A stretch of DNA of 64,000 nucleotides from Punica granatum (taxonomy: Eukaryota; Streptophyta; Magnoliopsida; Myrtales; Lythraceae). Position 1 is the first letter of the stretch; each line of letters begins with the position of its first letter. Shown piece after piece: positions 55,961-64,000 of this stretch. The stretch lies in NCBI RefSeq assembly GCF_007655135.1, contig NC_045134.1:16826568-16890567 (forward strand). The letters are read 5' to 3'. The position numbers were made by a program, and so were the translations under genes. The notes under the pieces were generated by a model. It did no database searches. It had not been told where the DNA came from and was given only the letters and a program-made list of their open reading frames with translations.

Positions 55961-58039
55961 AGTAAATTTAGCTTAAAAATATGTCATAGTTTTACCGTGG
56001 AAAAAGAAGGGGAAAAAAAAAGGTTGCTTATATATCATTGACAGTGTAGGCCATCCCCTGATGGCAATGGCATGTTCATACGGACATGCATGTCGGATCA
56101 AGACAATCCTGTTTTATAGGATCGACATTGTATAGGTTTGAAATATATCTATGTAATTCCCTCCGTGGGAAACAAGAAGCAGCCGTTCATCTCACTCCTC
56201 CTATAGCTGTCACATCCAATTGGACTGTTCTATCAGTTTTGCCAACGAACTAGCTAGCTAGCGATGATACATTTCAAATGGCCTAATATTCAAGTAAATT
56301 ACACATATACTCAATAGGTTTTCTAAATTTAAGCCCATCCTTCTGAAAATGCTCAACGTTTGATTTTCGTTTCAATTATAATCCACTTCGTTTTCCATCC
56401 AAAAATTGATGGAAATTTTGAATGGCCAATTAATAAAAAATAAAAAACTACAAACCCACCCGCCGCAGCACTTGCCAATTAAGGGTGTGGGTGCTTTGCC
56501 GGGAGTTGTGGTCTCGCCGATGACCACCAATCCATCCACGGTATGAGATCGCCGGCAAAATCATAACTTGTTGCTAGTCTCAACCAAATTCTTCGGGGTT
56601 GGTGGAGTCGCCTGCCGCTACCATTCCCCGGGTTGAGTTCGTCAGCGAGTTCCAGGTTCACTGGTGGCAAGGGTCAAGGGCATATGAGTAATTTTTTTAA
56701 TATTTTTACATTTTTCGAATTGAAATTTATGCAATATATTTTATATTAATTTTTGTTCTTTCAACAAGACTTTTCCATCGTATATATTTTTTGTTATATG
56801 GTCATGAGTTTAATATAATGAAATAAAACTCCTATTAGTTAATAAATGGGTACGATAATCCCATTAAATATCAAATTTGAAATATTTTAATTATTAGACG
56901 GGAGTGATGTTACTACACTAAATCTTTTTTATTGCATCATACTTACATACGCTGTTGAGCTGACACACACATATATGCAGAAGGAGGAAATAATTCGTCA
57001 ATTAAAAGAACTCGGACAATTTTCCGTCAGGGGGCACGGGGGACAGCCCTCACTAACTAGTCTAGGGCTCCACATGCAAAAGCGGCATGACATTGATAAT
57101 AACAAAGCTTGCGAATCCATCACCATCAAATGTCCAAAGAATAGGAATAATTGCTTTCTCTTGAGATTGCAATTAATTAAACAATTAATTCCCGCCTACT
57201 CCCACTCGACATATTATTATTATCATTAATAATTGAACAACGTAAAATAATCAATAAATTTCCACAAGGTAAGCCATAATAATAGAATTCGCAAACTATA
57301 TTGTTAGTGGAGAGAGATCCAAAACTCAGAGGTGAAATGGTCAAAGTCAAATCGGTATTAGATTCCGTCAATAAACTGTGAATACCGCTCATATTTAAAA
57401 AAAAATAAAAGATGAAAATTAAGAGGATGTAGATTCACAAAAATTGAGCTCCCAGCAATGGATTTTAGTTGCTATGTAAGTGATCGAAATCCATTAGAGT
57501 CACCTCAAAGCTTTGTCCAGTCCAGGACAATGCGTGAATGTTATTCGCAATTAATAGATTGATAAGACTATAACGTAAATAAATAAATAAATATGAAAGT
57601 AACGAAATGCGGAAGGGGACATAATAGCACAAGCCCCTGCCGTGGAACCATGAGATCCCAACTCTAATTCTCATGAATGGAAATTTTTGGCACAAGGGCT
57701 CATCTCTCCCTTATAATAATAAATAAATAAATAAAATTATTAAAGATAATATAGTGTAGTGATGTATTCTTTTATTTAATAATTAAGAGATTTTATGTTC
57801 GATATGAAGTGAGACCGTAAATGAAATGTAAAATGGGAAAGTGGGAGCCCACGACAAAAGTCGTACAAACCTCCAAACTACTACTCTTCCGTCCTCTGCT
57901 TCTGTTTCTCTTCATGATCACTACTGTACTTAAGCTCACAAGAAGAAGGGAAGAGACCAACAGATCTTTCTCTCTGCTGAGGCTCTGACTGTATCTTCGA
58001 CTCCCACAACTCCTCAGTGCCCCCACACTCACTCCCACG

Positions 58040-58042
<3 letters not shown>
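55961..58042. other. Intergenic DNA and upstream region of the LRR gene
   Basis: Mostly AT-rich. I see no gene. Frames at 56479-56670 and 56975-57229 have no known motifs. From about 57840 the sequence becomes GC- and CT-richer, which probably marks the 5' untranslated region of the LRR gene. No clear TATA box could be fixed. Confidence 0.45.

Positions 58043-58079
<37 letters not shown>
58043..58079 (+). repeat. CT microsatellite in the LRR gene leader
   Basis: About 18 CT units ending 32 bases before the ATG at 58112. CT repeats are common in plant 5' leaders and can affect expression. They are also variable in length. Confidence 0.9.
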
Positions 58080-58081
<2 letters not shown>

Positions 58082-58111
58082 CTTCTTCTTCGTCGTCGTC
58101 CTCCTCCTCTT

Positions 58112-59353
58112 ATGGCCCGACCAGCCCACCAACAGTCCCTCCTCTGCCTTCTCCTCCTCCTCTTCCTCACTCCGTTCCCGCCGTCGTATCAACAGAGCAC
58201 CATCAGCCCCGCCGACATCGCAGCCCTCCGCGCCATCAAGGACAGCCTCACCGATCTCCCCGGCTCCCACTTCTTCTCCACCTGGGACTTCGCTTCCCCC
58301 GACCCCTGCTCCACCTTCCTCGGCCTCTCCTGCTCCTCCTCTGCCCCCGCCCGAGTCACCGCCCTCTCCCTCGGTTCCGCCCTCGCCGGCTCCCTCCCCG
58401 CCTCTATCTCCTCCCTCTCCGAGCTGACCCAGCTCGTCCTCTCCCCCGGCATTGTCACCGGCCCCATTCCCCCGGAGTTTAGCCGCCTCTCCGCCCTCCG
58501 CGTCATCTCCCTCCCCCACAACCGCCTCACCGGCCCCATCCCCGCCTCCCTCTCCGCCCTCCGGAACCTCCACACTCTCGACCTCAGCTACAACCAGATC
58601 TCCGGCTCCGTTCACCCGGGCCTCACCGCGCTCCCCCAGCTCAAGGTCCTCATCCTCTCCGCCAACCGCCTCTCCGGCGAGTTCCCCAGCGTCGCCACCA
58701 CTCTACTCCACCTCGACGCCAGGCAGAACCGCCTCACCGGAGGCATCCCCCGGCTGCCGGCGTCGCTCCGGTACCTCTCCCTGTCGCAGAATTACCTGTG
58801 GGGCCCACTAGCTGAGCTGGGCTCCGGCTCGTTCCCCGAGCTGGCGTACCTCGACCTCAGCATGAACCGGCTCAGTGGGCCCATCCCCGCCTCGCTCTTC
58901 AGCCGCCCCACAGTCCTGTCATCAATGCTGCTCCAACGGAACAATCTGTCCGGGGTGGTCCCCACAGCGCCACGTGGCGAATCCTACGGCCCCGGATCAA
59001 TCGTCGACCTGAGCCACAACTCCCTCACGGGGGAATTATCTCCCATACTAGCGGGCGTCGAGACACTCTACTTGAACAATAACCGTCTGATCGGCTCCGT
59101 ACCTGACGAGTACGTTAGGAGCGTGTGCGACGGGACCACCAGAACGCTGTACCTTCAGCACAATTACCTGACGGAGTTCCCGTTAGAGCGGGGAATGTCG
59201 GTGCCGGACTCGGTCTCGCTGTGCCTGTCATACAACTGCATGATGCCGCCGGTGGGCCTTGCAGGGTGCCCGTCCAGCGCCGGCACCCAACTCTCCCGGC
59301 CGCCGGGGCAGTGCTCCTTGTTCATCGGCGGCGGCGGCGGGTCCCGTGGCTGA
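58112..59353 (+). CDS. Secreted leucine-rich-repeat protein, DRT100/At3g17640-like
   Basis: A single-exon frame of 413 residues. Residues 1-28 form a signal peptide with a Leu-rich core (LLCLLLLLFL). An N-terminal cap follows at 31-80 (ISPADIAALRAIKDSL, with Cys66 and Cys74). About ten plant-type repeats run from 82 to 355 with the LxxLxLSxNxLSGxIP pattern, for example LRVISLPHNRLTGPIP and LAYLDLSMNRLSGPIP. A Cys-containing C-terminal cap has Cys371, Cys376, Cys386 and Cys401. There is no transmembrane segment or kinase, so the product is probably apoplastic and binds a protein or glycan; the ligand is unknown. Similarity to the Arabidopsis At3g17640 group is from memory. The codons are strongly GC-ending, unlike the AT-rich flanks. 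This ATG is chosen because the signal peptide follows directly. It looks intact. Confidence 0.9.
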   Translation: MARPAHQQSLLCLLLLLFLTPFPPSYQQSTISPADIAALRAIKDSLTDLPGSHFFSTWDFASPDPCSTFLGLSCSSSAPARVTALSLGSALAGSLPASISSLSELTQLVLSPGIVTGPIPPEFSRLSALRVISLPHNRLTGPIPASLSALRNLHTLDLSYNQISGSVHPGLTALPQLKVLILSANRLSGEFPSVATTLLHLDARQNRLTGGIPRLPASLRYLSLSQNYLWGPLAELGSGSFPELAYLDLSMNRLSGPIPASLFSRPTVLSSMLLQRNNLSGVVPTAPRGESYGPGSIVDLSHNSLTGELSPILAGVETLYLNNNRLIGSVPDEYVRSVCDGTTRTLYLQHNYLTEFPLERGMSVPDSVSLCLSYNCMMPPVGLAGCPSSAGTQLSRPPGQCSLFIGGGGGSRG

Positions 59354-59618
59354 TGTAATGGATCGATCGGACGGTCGGATACTTGAATTTTATTCGTTGG
59401 TAACACGACTAAGCCATAGAGCAAATACATTCGTATAGATAGATTCAGGGTCGGGTTAATTAGTTGTCATATGGGGCCAATTAGTGATTAGTTTATTTAA
59501 TAATCTTATCATTAATATTACTTTTTAATTCATTTGTGTTTGTAATTTGTCTTTTGTTTTTTGTTTTTTTTTTGGCCGGTGTTCATAAATTGTTTATAGG
59601 GAGTGACCGTGACAGCGA

Positions 59619-59624
59619 ATAAAG
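59619..59624 (+). terminator. Possible polyadenylation signal of the LRR gene
   Basis: AATAAA 266 bases after the stop codon at 59353. Distance and motif fit a plant 3' end, but plant signals are loose and others may be used. Confidence 0.35.
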
Positions 59625-61647
59625 ATTCTCAATTTCTCATAGCCAGCGTGCAAAGTTTGCCCCCATTTAATTAATTAATTAACCAAACTTCGTAGTTGTG
59701 GTTTGAGGGATCTACTGTCTGTGTCTGACTCAGATTCTTTATATATTCCTACTTTTTTGTTTGGATTTGGAATTTGAATGAAGAGTTTCCCTAGCTTTTC
59801 GTGTTCTTCATCAGATTTTTGAGCTGCCTCTTCATTAATAGATGATAATTTATTTATTGTTGTTTATGAAGGAGATAAAAACAAAAAATATATGAAATAA
59901 ATGAAGGAAGCAAACAATCTCACAACAGAAAATGTATACTTAGAACCGAGCAAAAAAAAAAAAGAAAATGTATACTCATTAATCAGCCAAATCGACAGTG
60001 CCGAATCACTCGCGATGGTTTTTTATATAATTAATTATAATATCAATGGCAATTATGTTGTGTGAGGCATTTGCAGGCTGTTCGGCACATTGGGTTCGGA
60101 GGAATGATAATTTCTGGATTTTTATTTATGGTCAACTTCAAGATCCAACGTGATTACTATGAAATCTCATTTTATGTTTCCTTTATTTTCCATTGGTGCA
60201 TACTCAAGCCAAGGACATCATATATTGGCACACCACAATGCCAAAACGAGACCTTAATTTCGCTAAAAAGAATTAAATTGTCTCCTTAGTAAATAGTTAG
60301 TCCGTTCCTGAGAAATTACTATAAACTAGTCAATCCATATGCTCTTTGCACGGAATTGTTATTTGCGACAAATTTTAGTATATTCTGTCATTAATTAAAT
60401 TATAAATTTTTAATTAATTTATGATTATATAAAATTTACTTCTCAATATACTTTCAATTTAACATTGAACATAAAATATTTATTAAACACAATGGATTGA
60501 CTAACTTTATTAAAATACTTAAATAGCTAAATTTATATATTTTCTACATAAATTAGTGTCATCTAATAAATAAGTTTATTTTAATTACAATTAAAGTAAA
60601 TAATTAGATTTCTAGTTTCTAAAAAGTTTTAAAATTTTTATTATCAAAATTGTAAAGTGACTTTTATTTCTAGATCTCACATCTTCTAAACAATAATAAA
60701 TCAATCATGCAATTTAAGTTTTTGTATTCAAATAATATTAATTTACTTAGAAGTTTAATTAAAACTATTTACTTTTTTCATAATGAGACTACTAGTTTCT
60801 CGATTGATTTAGTTCTTACATGAAAATTGAAAATGTATTTTTTTTTAAAAATCTCTTTATATTTCAAGCAAGTAAATAGTTGAAAATTTTATTTTGAGTT
60901 TTAACTTAATGTAAATTATGTCGCTTTAAAATACTAAGTTAAAATTCGATATATTTTTATATACATAGTATAATAAAGTATATAACTTTGAATTATTGCA
61001 AAATTCACGGTTTTTGAATAATTAGTTTTTTAATATAATATGAATGTTTATATTTATTTAGAGATTTAACTTAAGTTTATAATTATTTCACTCTAATATA
61101 CTAATTTAAAGTAACTTAAGTTTATAATTAATAGACACGTAAAGTAACTTTATAAATTTATTGTATGTTCCTGTATAACCGAAGAAAAAAACCTCTATAG
61201 CCCAAAAAACAATTATTGTATGTTTATAATAACCCAAAAGCTATTGTATCGTTTTTGTCGTATGTTTTGACTGTTGATTACCTATATACTTAAATCAAGC
61301 CATGCATGCGTACTCGTGTAATTAATAATGTACCTCCTCATTAATTATTCGAAGACATATGCGTGAAAAGTGTGAAGAGGGAAGATAGAAAGAGGAATGA
61401 GTGCATTGCACTAGTTATTAGTGAGGGTCACGCAGTGAATAAAGACCCTAAAATCTGATGCCAACATTGGGAAAAAAACTATTAGACGGTTCATCTTGTG
61501 TATATGTAATTTTCAATTGCATCTTGTGTATATTACCATCGTGTATATGTAATTTTCAATCATCGAGATTGACATATTGTTCTGTAAAACCAACAAAAAG
61601 GTATATGTATTTTTTTTAACGTTATTTCAAGATTGAAAAAGAGAAAA
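59625..61647. other. AT-rich intergenic DNA
   Basis: Very AT-rich (especially 60300-61200). No gene is recognised. The 75-codon frame at 60062-60289 has no motif. Confidence 0.5.
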
Positions 61648-61803
61648 TATTGGATGAGTAATACACAGTCAAATGGCTGTGTAAAACTCCACCTCTGAAT
61701 GACATGTGTCCAGTAAGAAAGAGAGAATTATGTAAAGAGACACTTGTTAGTCGAGAATAGAATTTTAAACAACCACTTGACTATGTATTATTTACCCAAT
61801 ATT
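61648..61803. mobile_element. Hairpin MITE
   Basis: About 156 bp with imperfect inverted ends of about 40 bp: TATTGGATGAGTAATACACA on the left and, reversed, TATTGGGTAAATAATACATA on the right, continuing AGTCAAGTGG-like. The inner words GACATGTGTC and GACACTTGTTAG also pair, so almost the whole unit could fold back. The flanking AATATT is palindromic, which makes the target duplication unclear. The superfamily is unassigned. Confidence 0.65.
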
Positions 61804-61938
61804 TTTTCAGAATTCGCTTTTTCCTCACATCACTGTAATCCATGACAGGGTTGATATACTTTGAGTGTAGTACTGTCAATTTACCCCACTAAATTTTGAA
61901 AATTTTATTAGAGCATTCGTATTATGATTTTTTTTGAA

Positions 61939-62408
61939 TTAATAGCATGAAAATTCAATTACTTTTATGAAATGCCCACATCTACCAATTTTTTATATTT
62001 TAACATGAAAAGTCACAACATTTGTTTTCGTTTCCAGATCTACCAGCCCGTTATGTGGTTGTTAACGACGCTTATGTATCATATGATAGTTTACACGGTT
62101 GGCAAGTTCAAATTTTTAACTTGAAAAATCACATGGTTTGTTTGTTTTCCGGCATCTGCCAAAATATCAATAACTTTAAAAAATCATACCGTTTACTTAC
62201 ATCTACCAAAATATGACTTCTTTCAAAAACCACATCTTCCAAATGTGGCATCTTTGAATGATTATAAGTTTGAGTTAGAGACTTATATGTCTGTATGTTG
62301 ATTTAAATGTCAAAATAATTTTAACAGAAAGTGTTTGAACAATTATAAATTGGCTATTTGCTAATCAAAAGAATACCCAAATATGTTATCACATTAAGTA
62401 ATATGACA
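61939..62408 (+). repeat. Left inverted arm of the Mutator-like element
   Basis: 470 bp. It pairs with 63253-63759 in reverse, for example ATCTACCAATTTTTTATATT at about 61981 against the same word reversed at about 63697-63716. Confidence 0.8.
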
Positions 62409-62487
62409 ACTTAGATATATTACACTACAAATGCAATCAACATGCTAAAATAACCATTCCAATTGTTATATAATATGGTACATACAT

Positions 62488-62735
62488 AAACAGTCCATCT
62501 TCTTCTTCCAGTTAGCATAGATGTGTCTGGCACATTTCTGATGCTCAACTCGAGGCATGATGGCATTCATAGCATTTTCAAGTCCCGGCAAGATTGAAAT
62601 TAACATGTAGAGTTAATCAGCGAACGATACATATGAGAGCAATTGTTCCTAAGAAAAGCAACCAATGAATGATTCATTACCTTATGTTGGTCACTTATGA
62701 TTGTGATGCGGCAGAAGACCTGGCAAGTCGGTACC
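62488..62735 (-). pseudogene. Mutator-type transposase fragment
   Basis: Two minus-strand pieces. The upstream piece (about 62684-62714) encodes ITIISDQHK, which fits the MULE motif with the second catalytic Asp region (SDxxKGL). The downstream piece (about 62488-62592) encodes LPGLENAMNAIMPRVEHQKC and then ARHIYANWKKKMD, the known MULE motif ending in HC-RH-YANW. A gap of about 90 bp starting GTAATG separates them. It may be an intron or decayed codons; no clean acceptor is seen. The start and rest of the gene are absent. Confidence 0.75.
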
Positions 62736-62749
62736 TGAAAAAAAATAGG

Positions 62750-63145
62750 TTATGACGACCCTATTTCGAAGGAAATGGCCTCCGAAGCAAAACTCACTGC
62801 CTCGCCGTGATTTTTCGATATTTAAGGCAAATTCCATCATTTAGGGTCTCAAACAGGCAATTTATGTTAATTAGGGTGTTTTTGCAATTTAAAAAAAGTT
62901 TAGTTCTTTTATGCAATTTAGGTTTTCTTAAACCCTATTTAAGTTTTCTGTAAGCCCTAGGGCAGAGTAGAGAGTCGTCTTTTGATTATCAATAAAATTC
63001 AGAGCTTTCGTGCTTTGTCTAATCTCGAATTCGAGTTTGATGCATATTTCCTGGTATTCGTAGAATCAACAGGTATAGAAGGTTGTAGTTCCGGTATTCG
63101 TGCGCGAATCAACGGGTCTGTGACGGTTACTCGCGTTGAAGCAGG
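62750..63145 (+). repeat. LTR-like segment inside the Mutator-like element
   Basis: It starts ATGACGACCCTATTTCG and contains CAATAAAATTCAGAGCTTTC and repeated GGTATTCGT words, a layout like the 3' half of a plant LTR. The ends are not defined and no primer site follows. Confidence 0.3.
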
Positions 63146-63167
63146 TAATCATGCCAAAGACGCTCCG

Positions 63168-63250
63168 GTGGCTCCAAGGGGTTTCGAACTCGGGATCAGG
63201 TGGATACTGGAGCTCCTTCTTAACCACTAGGCCAAACCCCTTGGAGTTCT
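63168..63250 (-). mobile_element. tRNA-like sequence (probable SINE head)
   Basis: On the minus strand it has an A box TGGCCTAGTGGTTAAG and a B box GAGTTCGAAACC at tRNA-like spacing. These lie inside a perfect 12-bp inverted pair TCCAAGGGGTTT and AAACCCCTTGGA. The arms between do not make a full cloverleaf with a clear anticodon, so a SINE head is likelier than a tRNA gene. It touches the inner edge of the right MULE arm. Confidence 0.55.
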
Positions 63251-63252
63251 TC

Positions 63253-63759
63253 CGATATTACTTAATGTATTAACAAATATGAGTATTCTTTTGGTTTGCA
63301 AATAATAAATTTGTAATTGTTCTAACACTTTTTTTTCTGTTAAAAATTCTTTTAACGTTCAAACCAATATACATACATAGAAATCCCTAATTCAAATTTA
63401 TAATCATACAAAGAAGCCACATTTTTGTTAAAGGTGATTTTTGAAAGAAGCTATATTTTGATAGATGGGAGAATATAAGCAAACTATCTGACTTTTTAAT
63501 GTTATTGATATTTTGCTAGATGTAGGAAAATAAGCAAAATATGTGATTTTTCATGTTAAAAAGTTCAGGCATGCCATCCACGTAAGTAACTGTCTGCCAC
63601 ATAAACATAGTTAATAGTTATGTAAGCAATTCTAACCGTGCAATTAACGGATTGCTAGATCTGAAACGAAAGAAAACTTTGTAATTTTTCAGGTCGAAAT
63701 ATAAAAAATTGGTAGATCTTGAAATTTCAAGAAAGTAATTGAATTTTGATGCGATTAAC
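63253..63759 (-). repeat. Right inverted arm of the Mutator-like element
   Basis: 507 bp, the inverted partner of 61939-62408, slightly longer because of small insertions. Confidence 0.8.
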
Positions 63760-64000
63760 CTTTTTATTTCATTTTAGTTAGTTGGAGCCGTAAAAACTTG
63801 AAAAATTTGAAATTTGAAATTTGTACTTCTTTTCACATATATAAGAGAGTGAAATTAGAAATTCGATTCAAAGCACATTTTACCCGCATTATCTCACAAA
63901 TCTTTCTCCGAGTGGATAATTATGAGATATATTTTAATTTAATCATATTTAGATTTTAGTGACTAAATTTTATATATCTTCTTATTTATATTATAATATT
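63760..64000. other. AT-rich DNA to the window end
   Basis: No gene or repeat is recognised. Confidence 0.4.

Larger units (their letters stand above)
61939..63759. mobile_element. Mutator-like element remnant with long inverted arms
   Basis: The arms at 61939-62408 and 63253-63759 are inverted copies of each other, roughly 80 percent alike by eye. Both start TTAAT-GCAT-AAAATTCAATTAC (61939 rightwards, 63759 leftwards) and end near CATTAAGTAATAT. Between them on the minus strand lie Mutator-type transposase pieces, an LTR-like segment and a tRNA-like sequence. Long inverted ends plus that transposase suggest a MULE. A 9-bp target duplication was not found. Confidence 0.7.

Noticed and set aside
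57881..58615. Long minus-strand frame opposite the LRR gene (244 codons)
   Set aside because: It is a Gly/Glu/Arg-rich shadow produced by GC-rich codons of the LRR gene and the CT repeat; no motif or separate promoter is visible.
60062..60289. 75-codon plus-strand frame
   Set aside because: Short, AT-rich and without family motifs; likely chance.
63168..63250. Functional tRNA gene
   Set aside because: A and B boxes are present but the anticodon and D/T stems do not form a convincing cloverleaf.

Overview
This window is plant nuclear DNA, almost certainly from a dicot. It holds plant-type LTR retrotransposons with tRNA-like primer sites, an L1-type LINE, tRNA-derived SINEs, small inverted-repeat elements, a Mutator-like remnant and one intron-less leucine-rich-repeat gene with a CT-rich leader. 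The polyprotein style of the large Ty3/Gypsy element recalls families I associate with Myrtales such as pomegranate. That species guess is weak.

Positions 1-44675 are one nest of LTR retrotransposons. The oldest layer, element C, is a Tat/Ogre-like Ty3/Gypsy element of which the 3' part of an LTR (3089-4737), a primer site, ORF1 and some downstream leader survive. An LTR of about 5.35 kb (B) sits as a solo LTR inside the C ORF1, with target duplication TCCAG/TCGAG. LTR B is itself split by element A (9532-41166, 31.6 kb, target duplication CCGGG/CCGGG). A has 5-kb LTRs, primer site, ORF1, gag, protease, a probable intron, reverse transcriptase, two RNase H domains, integrase, a repeat-rich 3' region and a polypurine tract. 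A was then hit twice. A 5.3-kb solo LTR (D, minus strand, target duplication CCTGT) lies inside the protease codons, and a truncated Del/Tekay-like Gypsy element (E, minus strand) lies inside a 29-bp tandem array of the 3' region. Without D and E, A would be about 21.8 kb. Positions 1-3088 are an inverted LTR fragment joined head-on to the C LTR.

Positions 44676-57800 are AT-rich intergenic DNA with a Tourist-like MITE, three SINE-like copies, a 5'-truncated LINE with 16-bp target duplications, a decayed Ty1/Copia gag-protease fragment and a possible Copia LTR. The only convincing host gene is a 413-residue secreted LRR protein at 58112-59353. Positions 59360-64000 are AT-rich and hold a hairpin MITE and a 1.8-kb Mutator-like remnant with inverted arms of about 0.5 kb.

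The TE proteins would form a retrotransposition pathway (Gag particle, protease, reverse transcription and RNase H, integration), but every copy here is broken by stops, frameshifts or insertions. Coordinates of repeat edges come from reading terminal motifs and target duplications by eye. Edges without such marks are approximate.
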